This document shows, in pieces, positions 1-9,963 of a stretch of DNA of 64,000 nt (position 1 is its first letter; each line of letters opens with the position of its first letter). A program made the position numbers and the translations under genes. The stretch is from Burkholderiaceae bacterium. Lineage in GTDB: Bacteria > Pseudomonadota > Gammaproteobacteria > Burkholderiales > Burkholderiaceae_C. The notes under the pieces were generated by a model. It saw nothing but the letters and a program-made list of their open reading frames with translations. It did not search any database and was not told the DNA's origin. The stretch is taken from positions 868,001 through 932,000 of the forward strand of contig JAHCKM010000001.1 of assembly GCA_026125795.1 (NCBI GenBank). Reading direction: 5' to 3'.

Positions 1-1567
<1,567 letters not shown>

Positions 1568-1571
<4 letters not shown>

Positions 1572-2713
1572 ACGAACCGATCTACTTCAGTGACGAACAC
1601 CGCCAGTTCCGCGGCAACCTGCGCCGCTTCCTCGAGCAGGAGGTGGTGCCGAAGGCCAATGCCTGGGAGGAGGCCGGCCTGGTGCCGCGCGAGGTGCTGC
1701 GCCAGCTGGGCGGCCTCGGCTACCTCGGCATCCGCTATCCCGAGAAGTACGGCGGCGCCGAACTCGACACGGTGTACAGCGCGATCCTCGCCGAGGAACT
1801 CGGCCGCACCACCTTCGGCGGGTTCGCGGTCACGGTCACGGTGCACACCGACATGGCCTCGCCGCACCTGGCCAACTTCGGCAACCCGGAGCAGCTGCAG
1901 CGCTGGCTCCCACCGATCAACCGCGGCGAACAGGTCTGCGCGGTGGCGGTGACCGAGCCCGACGCTGGCTCCGACGTGGCTGGCATTCGCACCCGTGCGG
2001 TTCGCGACGGCGACCACTGGGTGATCAACGGCAGCAAGATGTTCATCACGAACGGCGTGCACGCCAACGTCTATTTCGTCGGCGCCAAGACCGACCCGAA
2101 CGCGAAGGGCTCGCGCGGTATCTCGATCTTCGTCGTCGAGAAGGGCACGCCGGGGTTTCACGTCGGGCGCGCGCTGAAGAAGAGCGGCTGGCTGTGCAGC
2201 GACACCGCAGAGCTGGTGTTCGAGAACTGCCGCGTGCCGGCGGGCCACCTGCTCGGGCAGGAGAACAAGGGCTTCTACCAGATCATGCGCAACTTCCAGA
2301 ACGAGCGCATGGTGATCGGCGCCGCCGCGATGGGCGAGGCGGCGCGCGCGATCGAGCTGACGGTGGCCTACGTGCGCGACCGCAAGGCCTTCGGCGCGAC
2401 GCTCTGGGACAAGCAGGCGATCCGCCAGCGCCTGGCGATGCGCGCAGCGCAGGTGGAGGCCGGTCGCGCGCTCGTCTACCACGCCGCCTGGCTCGACGCG
2501 CAGGGCAAGGACTGCGTCAAGGAGGTCTCGATGGTCAAGGCGCTGTGCGGCGAGCTGGTCAACGACGTGCTCTACGACTGCCAGCAGTTCCACGGCGGCT
2601 TCGGCTACATGCGCGAGTCAGCGATCGAGCGCATGGTGCGCGACGCCCGCGTCGAGGCCATCGGCGGCGGCGCGACCGAGGTGATGCTCGAGGAGATCGC
2701 CAAGAGGATGTGA
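1568..2713 (+). CDS. Acyl-CoA dehydrogenase (isovaleryl/long-chain type base position)
   Basis: A 381-residue flavoprotein of normal family length. It has the ACAD N-terminal helical domain, the FAD/substrate signature AVTEPDAGSDVAGIRTRA and a C-terminal four-helix bundle. The usual medium-chain base motif YEGT is replaced by AIGGGATEV, while NERMVIG in helix G keeps a glutamate where isovaleryl-CoA and long-chain ACADs have their catalytic base; this points to a branched or terpenoid acyl-CoA substrate (inference). The ATG overlaps the stop of the carboxylase gene by four bases, suggesting the two act on one pathway, oxidation followed by carboxylation as in leucine or citronellol breakdown. 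Electrons would go to ETF, which is not encoded here. Confidence 0.93.
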
Positions 2714-2813
2714 TCGGCCGCGGGGCCAGACGGCCTCGCGCCGAGATTGATGAAACCCGGGTCGGGTGACGCTCTTGTCGGAACCCGCCCATTCTCGAAA
2801 AGTGGAGAACCGC

Positions 2814-3305
2814 ATGTCGGATCCGGGCCAAGCGGACGATTCACTGGTACGGAAGTGGCAACAGATCACGGTGATTTCGGCCTACAGCCGCGAACTGGGG
2901 CTGCGCCCGCACTCTGTCCGGCCCGACTGGTGCGTGATCAGGGCCCCCTCCGATCCGCGCATGATCGGCAACCCGGAGACCGGCGTGGTCCACGGGGGCG
3001 TGATCACGGCGTTGCTGGACAGCTGCTACGGCCTGGCCATCTTCGTGCGCATGAACAAGCTGCGCGCGATGGCCACTCTGGACCTGCGCATCGACTATCT
3101 CAAGCCCGCCACGCCGGGCCGCGACATTCTCGGCGGCGCCGTTTGCTACAAGCTCGGCCACGAACTGGCGTTCGTGCGTGGCGCCGCCTACCACGACAGC
3201 GCCGAGGATCCGATCGCCACGTCGGCGGCAATCTTCATGTTCACCGGCGGGCCCGCCATGTCGCTCGAGGCGGCGGTCAAAGCCCTGGAGGGTCTGAAGC
3301 CATGA
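2814..3305 (+). CDS. PaaI-family hotdog thioesterase
   Basis: A 163-residue single hotdog-fold protein. The central motif NPETGVVHGGVITALLD matches the NxxxxxxHGG...LxD pattern of PaaI/YigI acyl-CoA thioesterases, in which the loop-helix after HGG builds the active site. The start at 2814 is preceded by GTGGAG; a longer in-frame start at 2766 exists but has no better ribosome site. It overlaps the next hotdog gene by four bases (ATGA), so the pair probably forms a hetero-oligomer or two related activities. The 100-base gap before it contains no convincing promoter. Likely role: releasing CoA from dead-end or toxic acyl-CoA esters of the pathway (inference). Confidence 0.85.
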   Translation: MSDPGQADDSLVRKWQQITVISAYSRELGLRPHSVRPDWCVIRAPSDPRMIGNPETGVVHGGVITALLDSCYGLAIFVRMNKLRAMATLDLRIDYLKPATPGRDILGGAVCYKLGHELAFVRGAAYHDSAEDPIATSAAIFMFTGGPAMSLEAAVKALEGLKP

Positions 3306-3760
3306 ACCTGACCGAACTGATCCGATCGGCGCGCGATACGCGCGACTGGGCTCCGCTGATCGAACTGGTGCCTTATGCGAAGTTTCTGGACATGCGGCTG
3401 GACATCAAGGGCGACCAGTTCACTGCCTGCCTGCCTTTCGATCGCAAGCTGATCGGCAACCCGGTATTGCCCGCGCTGCACGGTGGCGCGATCGGCGGCT
3501 TCATCGAGTGCGCCGGCATGTTCTACCTGCTATTGCACATGGAAAGCGCGGATCTGCCCAAGACGATCAACTTCAACTTCGCGTACCTGCGTTCCGGCCG
3601 GCCCGAAGACACCTACGCCAACGTCTTCATGGTCAAGCAGGGGCAGCGTGTCGCCCACCTCCGCGTTGAGGCCTGGCAGTCCGGCCCCGACAAACCCATC
3701 GCCATCGGGCATGGCAACTTCATGCTCAAACCACTGACTGACATCACAGCCCAGCCATGA
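3302..3760 (+). CDS. PaaI-family hotdog thioesterase, second copy
   Basis: A 152-residue hotdog protein with NPVLPALHGGAIGGFIE, the same HGG-type active-site segment as its upstream neighbour but with glutamate in place of the neighbour's LLD aspartate position. Sequence similarity between the two is limited, so this looks like an old paralogue pair rather than a recent tandem duplication. Start ATG overlaps the upstream stop and its own stop overlaps the following SDR start (ATGA both times), showing tight translational coupling. Hydrolysis of an acyl-CoA thioester is the family function; the substrate is unknown. Confidence 0.83.
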   Translation: MNLTELIRSARDTRDWAPLIELVPYAKFLDMRLDIKGDQFTACLPFDRKLIGNPVLPALHGGAIGGFIECAGMFYLLLHMESADLPKTINFNFAYLRSGRPEDTYANVFMVKQGQRVAHLRVEAWQSGPDKPIAIGHGNFMLKPLTDITAQP

Positions 3761-4644
3761 CCACCCCTGCGTATCGCTCCATCTACCGCTCTGGACTGTT
3801 TGCCGGCCAGACCGTCATCGTCACCGGTGGCGGCAGCGGCATCGGCCGCTGCATCGCGCACGAGCTGGCGAGCCTGGGCGCGACGCTCGCGCTGGTGGGC
3901 CGCAAGCTCGAAAAGCTCGAGGCCGTGCGGGCCGAGATCGCACAGGCCGCGCCGGACTGCAAGCTCAGCCTCCACTCGTGCGACATCCGCGACGAAGCCG
4001 GCGTGAAGCAGATGATCGCCGACGTGCTGGCCGCGCACGGCCGCATCGACGGCCTCGTCAACAACGCCGGCGGCCAGTACCCGCAGCCGGCGCGCGACAT
4101 CACGCTCAAGGGCTGGGACGCTGTCGTGCGCAACAACCTGCACGGCGGCTTCCTGGTTTCGCGCGAGGCCTACACGCAGTGGATGGAAGGCCGCGGCGGC
4201 GCGATCGTCAACATCATCGCCGACATGTGGATGGGCATGCCCGGCATGGCGCACAGCGGCGCCGCGCGCGCCGGCATGTTGTCGTTCACCGAGACGGCGG
4301 CCTGCGAATGGGGCCACGCGGGCGTGCGCGTGAACGCGGTCGCGCCGGGTTTCGTCGCCAGCAGCGGCTTCGACACCTACGGCCCGGAGATGAAGGCCAA
4401 GTTCCGCAGCCTGATGAAGACCTCGCCGCTGCAGCGCTACGGCACCGAGGCCGAGGTTTCGTCGGCGGTGGTCTACCTGCTGTCCGAGGGCGCGGCCTAC
4501 ATCACCGGATCGTTCATCCGCGTCGACGGCGGCGTGCCCAACGCGCGCCAGACCTGGAAGCTCGAGGAACACAGCCGCAACCAGCCCTACGAGGGTTTCC
4601 CGCTGGCCCGGATGCCCGAATGCCTGAAACCCGGCGCGCAGTGA
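3757..4644 (+). CDS. SDR oxidoreductase, enoyl/2,4-dienoyl-CoA reductase-like
   Basis: A 295-residue Rossmann protein with the cofactor motif TGGGSGIG near residues 22-29 and NNAGG at about residue 100. The usual YxxxK catalytic pair is absent: the region reads MAHSGAARAG, as in peroxisomal trans-2-enoyl-CoA reductases and 2,4-dienoyl-CoA reductases, where tyrosine is not conserved. It is therefore better read as an NADP-dependent enoyl/dienoyl-CoA reductase than as a hydroxyacyl dehydrogenase (inference from family behaviour). A double-bond reductase fits beta-oxidation of unsaturated or terpenoid acids. Overlaps the thioesterase upstream; 41 bases separate it from the MaoC-like gene. Confidence 0.85.
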   Translation: MTTPAYRSIYRSGLFAGQTVIVTGGGSGIGRCIAHELASLGATLALVGRKLEKLEAVRAEIAQAAPDCKLSLHSCDIRDEAGVKQMIADVLAAHGRIDGLVNNAGGQYPQPARDITLKGWDAVVRNNLHGGFLVSREAYTQWMEGRGGAIVNIIADMWMGMPGMAHSGAARAGMLSFTETAACEWGHAGVRVNAVAPGFVASSGFDTYGPEMKAKFRSLMKTSPLQRYGTEAEVSSAVVYLLSEGAAYITGSFIRVDGGVPNARQTWKLEEHSRNQPYEGFPLARMPECLKPGAQ

Positions 4645-4685
4645 GCGCGGCCGGCGCGCAGTCCCACCCAACGGAGTCACAGCCC

Positions 4686-5177
4686 ATGAGCACCGAAGCC
4701 CCTGCCGGCGCGCGCGTCGTGCCCTTCAAGACGCACAACCGCACGATCACTGAGGCCGACATCGTCACCTTCGTCAACGTGGTCGGCCTGCACGAGCCCT
4801 TCTTCATCGACATGGAGTACATCAAGGCCAACATGTCGGGCAGGCACCGCAACCGCTTCGCGCCCGGGCCGATGATCATCTCGGTCGGCATGGGACTGCT
4901 CGCGCCGACCGTCACCGGCGTGATCGACAAGGTGCTCGAGGGCACCGAGCACGGACCCTTCGGCGGCATGACCGGCGTGCAGGCGCGCGTGAAGGGCGCG
5001 CTGTTCCCGAACGACACGATCCACGTCGAGGGCGAGGCGTGGCTGCGCCCGCCCACGTCGCGCGGCTACACGCTGATGGACCTGCGCCACCGCGTCGTCA
5101 ACCAGAACGGCGAGGTGCTGGTCGACTTCACCGAGACGATCACCTTCCTGCCCAAGGGCGCCGTCGAGGCCGATTGA
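4686..5177 (+). CDS. MaoC-like hotdog protein lacking the hydratase dyad
   Basis: A 163-residue MaoC-like domain protein. Active R-specific enoyl-CoA hydratases carry SGDxNPxH, with Asp and His as catalytic dyad. Here the aligned segment is VGLHEPFF (about residues 33-40), so Asp has become Leu35 and His has become Phe40, and the following HG of the family is PG (FAPGPM). It is unlikely to hydrate by the known mechanism. It may be a non-catalytic partner of another hotdog protein, or a thioesterase or binding protein. The second MaoC-like protein at 28289 carries the same kind of replacement. Start ATG at 4686 follows GGAGTCAC. Confidence 0.82.
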   Translation: MSTEAPAGARVVPFKTHNRTITEADIVTFVNVVGLHEPFFIDMEYIKANMSGRHRNRFAPGPMIISVGMGLLAPTVTGVIDKVLEGTEHGPFGGMTGVQARVKGALFPNDTIHVEGEAWLRPPTSRGYTLMDLRHRVVNQNGEVLVDFTETITFLPKGAVEAD

Positions 5178-5179
5178 AC

Positions 5180-5977
5180 GTGGCCGCCGCTGCTCGCCGT
5201 TTCGAAGACCGGGTCGCGATCGTCACCGCAGCCGGCTCGGGGATCGGCGCGGCGACGGCGCGGCGGCTCGCGACCGAAGGCGCGCGCGTGATCGTCGCGG
5301 ACCTCAGCGCCACCCGCGCGCGGGCCATCGCCGAGGCCATCGGCGCGCCCGCCGACCGGCTCGCCTGGCTCAAGATGGACGCGGCCGAACCGGCCGCCGT
5401 CGAGGCGACGGTCGAACTTGCGCTGTCGCGCTGGGGCCGCCTCGACGTGCTCGTCAACAACGCCGGCTACGGCGAGCCCGCGCTGATCTGCGACACGACG
5501 CTCGCGTCGTGGAACCGCACCGTCGCGGTGACGCTGACGAGCGTGTTCCTGGGCCTCAAGTACGGCCTGCCGCCGATGCGCCGCAGGGGCGGCGGCGTGG
5601 TGGTGAACACCGCGTCGGTCTCGGGTACCGCCGGCGACATCGGCATGGCGGCCTACAACGCGGCCAAGGCCGGCGTCATCAACCTGACGCGGGCCGCGGC
5701 GCTGGAGTGCGCGGCCCAGAACATCCGCGTCAACTGCATCTGCCCGGGCGGCATCGACACCCGCGTGACGCAGGTGCTGGCCGGCGATCGCGCCGACGAG
5801 GTGCGGCGCGCGATGGCGGCCGTGCATCCGCTCAAGCGCATGGGCAGCGCCGACGAGATCGCCGCGGCGATCGCCTTCCTGGCCTCCGACGAGGCCTCGT
5901 TCATCACCGGCGCGGCGCTGGTGGCCGATGGCGGGCTCACCGCCGGCACCGGGCTGCCGCCGTTCGTGCCGCACTGA
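5180..5977 (+). CDS. SDR oxidoreductase (3-hydroxyacyl-CoA dehydrogenase-like)
   Basis: A 265-residue classical SDR: TAAGSGIG cofactor loop near residue 14, NNAGYG, catalytic Ser in NTASVSG and the YNAAK catalytic tyrosine-lysine motif, then the usual CPGGIDT. I chose GTG at 5180 because GAGG lies ten bases upstream; TTG at 5174, overlapping the previous stop, is an alternative. A role in oxidising a hydroxyacyl-CoA or alcohol of the pathway is inferred from position between MaoC-like and ACAD genes. Confidence 0.87.
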   Translation: MAAAARRFEDRVAIVTAAGSGIGAATARRLATEGARVIVADLSATRARAIAEAIGAPADRLAWLKMDAAEPAAVEATVELALSRWGRLDVLVNNAGYGEPALICDTTLASWNRTVAVTLTSVFLGLKYGLPPMRRRGGGVVVNTASVSGTAGDIGMAAYNAAKAGVINLTRAAALECAAQNIRVNCICPGGIDTRVTQVLAGDRADEVRRAMAAVHPLKRMGSADEIAAAIAFLASDEASFITGAALVADGGLTAGTGLPPFVPH

Positions 5978-5999
5978 GCGGCGACACCGAAGGATTGCC

Positions 6000-7157
6000 G
6001 TGCCGATCGATTTTTCGTTCACCGAAGAGCAGAACCTGCTGCGCGACAGCGTGCGCACCATGCTCGACCGCATCGCCACGCCGGAGTACGTGCGCCGCTG
6101 CGACCAGGAGCCGCGCTACCCGACCGAGCTGTACGAGGCCTTCGTCGAGCTGGGCCTCCTGCGCATGCCGTTCCCGGAATCGGTCGGCGGGCTGGGCGGC
6201 GGCGCCATCGACTTCGCGATCATCGCCGAGGAACTCGGGCGCAAGAGCTACGACTTCCTCGGCGCCTACGGCACCTGCGTCTTCAACGGCTTGAACATCC
6301 TCCACAACGGCACCGAGGCGCAGCGCCGGCACTGGCTGCCGCGGCTGCTGGACGGCCGAATCAAGATGTCGATTTCGATGACCGAGCCCGGCGCGGGCTC
6401 GGACGCCGGCGCGATGCGCACCAGCGCCCGCCTCGACGGCGACCACTGGGTCGTCAACGGGCAGAAGGTGTTCTCCACCGGCGCAGGCGCCGATCGCAAC
6501 GTGATCAACCTGTATGCGCGCACCCGCCCCGAGGGCCCGCACCAGGAGGCGCTCTCGCTGCTGCTGGTCGACAAGGACACGCCGGGCATCACCCTGCGCA
6601 AGCTCGACACGCTGGGCCGGCGCGCGCTCGGCACCTACGAGATCTTCTTCGACGACGTGCGCGTGCCGGCCGACCGGCTGGTCGGCGAGGCGCACAAGGG
6701 CTGGAGCTACATGCTCTCGGGCCTGCAGCTCGAGCGGCTGACGACCGCGGCGGGCTACGTCGGCGCGGCGCAGTCCGCGGTCGATCTGGCGCTGGCCTAC
6801 GCCAAGGAGCGCAGGCAGTTCGGCAAGCCGATCGGGACCTTCCAGTCGATCGCCCACATGCTGGCCGACATGCGGACCGCGGTGGAGGCGAGCCGCGCGC
6901 TGCTGTGGCGCGCGGCCTGGCAGCTCGAACGCGGCGAGGACGCGCTGATGGCGATCTCGCAGGCCAAGCTGTTCGGCTCCGAGGCCTACGCCAACATCGC
7001 CAACCAGGGCATGCAGATCATGGGCGGCTACGGCTACATCATGGAGTTCGACATGCAGCGCCACTACCGCGATGCGCGCGCCACCACCATCACCGCGGGC
7101 ACCTCGCAGATGCAGCGCAACCTGATCGCCGGCCTGATGGGGCTGAAGACCAAGTGA
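6000..7157 (+). CDS. Acyl-CoA dehydrogenase
   Basis: A 385-residue ACAD with SMTEPGAGSDAGAMRTSA (FAD/substrate loop), LQLERLTTAAG (helix G glutamate in the isovaleryl-type base position) and the C-terminal ITAGTSQMQRN segment in place of YEGT. GTG start at 6000 is preceded by AAGGA. Ten bases separate it from the next ACAD gene, with which it forms a tandem pair. The two share only family-level similarity, so they probably oxidise different intermediates or form one hetero-oligomer. Confidence 0.92.
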   Translation: MPIDFSFTEEQNLLRDSVRTMLDRIATPEYVRRCDQEPRYPTELYEAFVELGLLRMPFPESVGGLGGGAIDFAIIAEELGRKSYDFLGAYGTCVFNGLNILHNGTEAQRRHWLPRLLDGRIKMSISMTEPGAGSDAGAMRTSARLDGDHWVVNGQKVFSTGAGADRNVINLYARTRPEGPHQEALSLLLVDKDTPGITLRKLDTLGRRALGTYEIFFDDVRVPADRLVGEAHKGWSYMLSGLQLERLTTAAGYVGAAQSAVDLALAYAKERRQFGKPIGTFQSIAHMLADMRTAVEASRALLWRAAWQLERGEDALMAISQAKLFGSEAYANIANQGMQIMGGYGYIMEFDMQRHYRDARATTITAGTSQMQRNLIAGLMGLKTK

Positions 7158-7167
7158 AGGGGGCCGC

Positions 7168-8331
7168 GTGGACTTCGAACTGACCGACGAGCAGCGCCAG
7201 CTGCGCGACGCCGCGCGCAAGCTCGCGCAGAGCGAGTTCCGCGACCGCGCTGCGCGCTGGGACCGCGAGGAACGCTTCCCCGAGGAGAACAAGCATCGGC
7301 TGGCCGAGCTGGGCTACCTCGGCCTGAGCATGGACCGCGAGTACGGCGGCAGCGGCGCCGGCCTCGTCGACACCTACCTCGTGATCGAGGAACTGGCCAA
7401 GGTCGACCTGCTGACGGCGATGATCGTGCACGACCAGAACGTCTCGCCGCGCATCATCGCCAACCACGGCTCGGCCGAGATGAAGCAGCGCCTGCTGCCG
7501 CGCTTCGTCAGCGGCGAGCTCGAGTGCAGCATCGCCTGGACCGAGCCGCAGGCCGGCTCGGACGGTGCCGCGATCCGGACCGCCGCGGTGCGCGACGGCG
7601 ACGAGGTACTGATCAACGGCAGCAAGATATTCACCACGTTCGGCGATCGCGCGGACATGCACCTGGTGTACGCGCGCTTCGGGCCGTCGAACGGGGCGCG
7701 CGGCATCGGAACGATCGTCGTCGAGCGCGACCGGCCGGGCCTCACGGTGCGCAAGCTCGAAGGCAAGATGGGCGTGCGCGGCGCCGCCGAGAACGAGCTG
7801 TTCTTCGACAACGTGCGCGTGCCGGCCGCCAACATCGTCACCGCGGGCGACCCGGCGACGACGGCCGGCTTCGTCAAGCCGCTCACGCTGTACAACGGCA
7901 CCCGCGTCGGCATGGGCGTGATGGCGCTCGGCGTGGCCGAGGGAGCGTTCGACCTCGCGCGCGAGTACATGACGGTGCGCGAGCAGTTCGGCCAGAAGCT
8001 CGCGCAGATGCAGGGCCTGCGCTGGATGATGGCCGACGCGCTGATCGAGATCGAGGCGGCGCGCTGCCTCTGCTACAAGGCGCTCGCGCTGATCGACTCC
8101 GGCAAGCCCGACCCGGCGCTGTGCTCGATCGCCAAGGTCTTCGCCACCGAGATGGCGCAGCGCGTGACGCTGCAGTGCCAGCAGATGTTCGGCGGCTACG
8201 GCTACTTCGGCTCGCTGCCGCTGGAGCGCATGGTGCGCGACGTGCGCATGCTCACGCTCACCGGCGGCACCACGCAGACGCAGAAGAACGCGATCGCGAA
8301 CCACATTTTTTCCGGCCGCGACGGGCACTAG
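7168..8331 (+). CDS. Acyl-CoA dehydrogenase without an obvious glutamate base
   Basis: A 387-residue ACAD with AWTEPQAGSDGAAIRTAA and GSKIFTTFGDRAD. The helix G position reads LYNGTRVGMG (Thr-Arg instead of Glu-Arg) and the C-terminal position reads LTGGTTQTQ instead of YEGTSQIQ, so neither of the two known catalytic glutamate positions is occupied, as judged by eye alignment. It may use another base such as an aspartate, or catalyse a different alpha,beta-oxidation. GTG start at 7168 has GAAGGGGG just upstream. It ends 55 bases before a TRAP receptor gene, with a hairpin in between. Confidence 0.9.
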   Translation: MDFELTDEQRQLRDAARKLAQSEFRDRAARWDREERFPEENKHRLAELGYLGLSMDREYGGSGAGLVDTYLVIEELAKVDLLTAMIVHDQNVSPRIIANHGSAEMKQRLLPRFVSGELECSIAWTEPQAGSDGAAIRTAAVRDGDEVLINGSKIFTTFGDRADMHLVYARFGPSNGARGIGTIVVERDRPGLTVRKLEGKMGVRGAAENELFFDNVRVPAANIVTAGDPATTAGFVKPLTLYNGTRVGMGVMALGVAEGAFDLAREYMTVREQFGQKLAQMQGLRWMMADALIEIEAARCLCYKALALIDSGKPDPALCSIAKVFATEMAQRVTLQCQQMFGGYGYFGSLPLERMVRDVRMLTLTGGTTQTQKNAIANHIFSGRDGH

Positions 8332-8345
8332 CGCGGCCTTCACCC

Positions 8346-8368
8346 GGCGTCCGGCAAGTGCGGACGCC
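8346..8368 (+). terminator. Intercistronic hairpin before TRAP receptor gene
   Basis: Perfect inverted repeat: arm GGCGTCCG at 8346-8353, seven-base loop, arm CGGACGCC at 8361-8368. No U-run follows, and the dctP start is only 18 bases further on, so full rho-independent termination is doubtful. Such hairpins between an operon body and a periplasmic receptor gene often stabilise the receptor mRNA or act as partial terminators (inference). Confidence 0.5.
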
Positions 8369-8386
8369 ACCACCCAGGAGACGACG

Positions 8387-9445
8387 ATGACCCGGCAGAC
8401 GAGACGACGCTTCGCGGCCCTCGCGGCTACGATGCTGATCGGCGCCGCGCCCGCCGCGCGGGGCGCCGATCCCATCCAGCTCGAGTTCGGCAACTGGCTC
8501 GCCAGCACGTCGCCGCAGTCGAAGAACTCGTTCGAGCCGTGGAAGGCGATGGTCGAGCAGAAGACGGGCGGTCGCGTCAAGGTCAACCTGCATCATGGTG
8601 GCGTGCTTGGCGGCTCGCGCGCCGTGCTCAACGACGTGAGGGGCGGCGTCTATCACGTCGGCCTGCTCGTCGATGCCTACTACTACGACACGCCGCTGTT
8701 CAAGCTCTTGATCGGTGAGCTGCCGTTCGCGTTGCCGGGGCCGACCATCGGGACCAAGGTGATGAACGAGTTCCTCGACAAGCACGCCCGCGATGTCTTC
8801 GACGAGCTGAAGGTCAGGAACATGGGGGTGTTCGTCTCCGACGCCTACGTGATGTTCAGCACCAAGCCGATCCGCACGCTCGACGACTTGAAGGGCAAGA
8901 AGATGCGCGCCGCCGGCAAGGCGTGGGTGCAGATCGCCAGGGACTGGGGCGCCGTGCCGGTGCCGATGCAGCCCGAGGAGGCCTACACCGCGCTCGAGCG
9001 CGGCACGATCGACGTCATGCAGTACTCACCCACGGGCGCCTTGGGCTGGAAGTACTACGAGCCGGCGCCCTATGTCATCAAGGTGGAGGCGCCGATCATC
9101 GTCGGCGGCCTGATCATGAACAAGGCCTTCTACGAAAAGCTGCCCGACGACCTGAAGAAGATGTTCGACGGCGAACTCAACCCGGCGCTCGCGAAGATGG
9201 TCGCCGAAAACTACGAGAAGGGTTCCAACGAGGCGCTCGAGAAGATGAGCCAGGCGTTCAAGGCGAGCGGCAAAGGCGAGGTCATCACGCTCTCTCCGCA
9301 GGAGAAGGTCAAGTTCGTCGCGCGCACCGAGCCCGAATGGGGCGCGTGGGTCAAGGAGGCCAACAAGCGCGGCTATCCGGGCGACGCGATGATGGCCGAC
9401 TTCAAGGCCATCCTGAAAAGGAACGGGTTGACGCCGCCGTTCTGA
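8387..9445 (+). CDS. TRAP transporter solute receptor, DctP family (system 1)
   Basis: A 352-residue periplasmic binding protein. The N-terminus has an arginine-rich n-region (RQTRRRFAAL), a hydrophobic core and an AxA-type end (ARGA), so export is by Sec or possibly Tat. The body has the DctP hallmarks: YYYDTPLFKLLIGELPF, the DLKGKKMRAAGKAW substrate-arginine segment and ERGTIDVMQ. It captures a small carboxylate (family knowledge) and delivers it to the membrane pair encoded directly downstream. Preceded by AGGAGACG. Confidence 0.93.
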   Translation: MTRQTRRRFAALAATMLIGAAPAARGADPIQLEFGNWLASTSPQSKNSFEPWKAMVEQKTGGRVKVNLHHGGVLGGSRAVLNDVRGGVYHVGLLVDAYYYDTPLFKLLIGELPFALPGPTIGTKVMNEFLDKHARDVFDELKVRNMGVFVSDAYVMFSTKPIRTLDDLKGKKMRAAGKAWVQIARDWGAVPVPMQPEEAYTALERGTIDVMQYSPTGALGWKYYEPAPYVIKVEAPIIVGGLIMNKAFYEKLPDDLKKMFDGELNPALAKMVAENYEKGSNEALEKMSQAFKASGKGEVITLSPQEKVKFVARTEPEWGAWVKEANKRGYPGDAMMADFKAILKRNGLTPPF

Positions 9446-9456
9446 GGCGAAGCGGG

Positions 9457-9963
9457 ATGCGTGCGTTGAAAAACTGGATCGCCGGCGGATCGGAGCTCTT
9501 CCGCTGGGGAGCCGTGGTCACCATCGCGGCGATGGCGCTGCTGATCACGGCGTCGGTGGCGATGCGCGCGGCCGGCACGCCGCTCGGCGGCGAGCACGAG
9601 CTGGTCGAGCTGATGATGGTCGCGGTCGTGATGCTCGGCCTCGCGCCGACGCACAAGGCACGAGGACATATCTCGATCGGCCTCGTCGTCGATCGCCTGC
9701 CGCCGCACTGGCAGACCGGCTGCGACGTGCTGGCCGCGGTCCTCGTCGCCGCCACGTGCCTCGTCGTCGGCTGGGCCAACCTGCGCAGCGCCTGGGAGTA
9801 CGCAACACAGAGCCCGATGTCCACCGACTTCCTGTCGATCCCTCTGTACCCGTTCAAGGCGCTCGTCGGGCTCGGGTTCTGGCTGTGGGGGCTGCAGGCC
9901 CTGTTCGGCCCCCGCGCGGCCGGCCATGGCGGCGACCACTCGTTGCAACAGGACGGCACATGA
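9457..9963 (+). CDS. TRAP transporter small permease, DctQ family (system 1)
   Basis: A 168-residue membrane protein with four predicted hydrophobic segments, the usual DctQ layout, including GGEHELVELMMVAVVMLGLA and ARGHISIGLVVDRLP, the conserved loop typical of the family. It pairs with the large permease whose ATG overlaps its stop by four bases, and with the receptor 11 bases upstream; the three genes make a complete TRAP system. Confidence 0.9.
   Translation: MRALKNWIAGGSELFRWGAVVTIAAMALLITASVAMRAAGTPLGGEHELVELMMVAVVMLGLAPTHKARGHISIGLVVDRLPPHWQTGCDVLAAVLVAATCLVVGWANLRSAWEYATQSPMSTDFLSIPLYPFKALVGLGFWLWGLQALFGPRAAGHGGDHSLQQDGT

Noticed and set aside
2714-2813. Possible terminator or promoter in the 100-base gap before the first PaaI gene.
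   Set aside because: Only a four-base GGCC repeat and no -10/-35 pair could be seen; genes on either side are probably one transcript.
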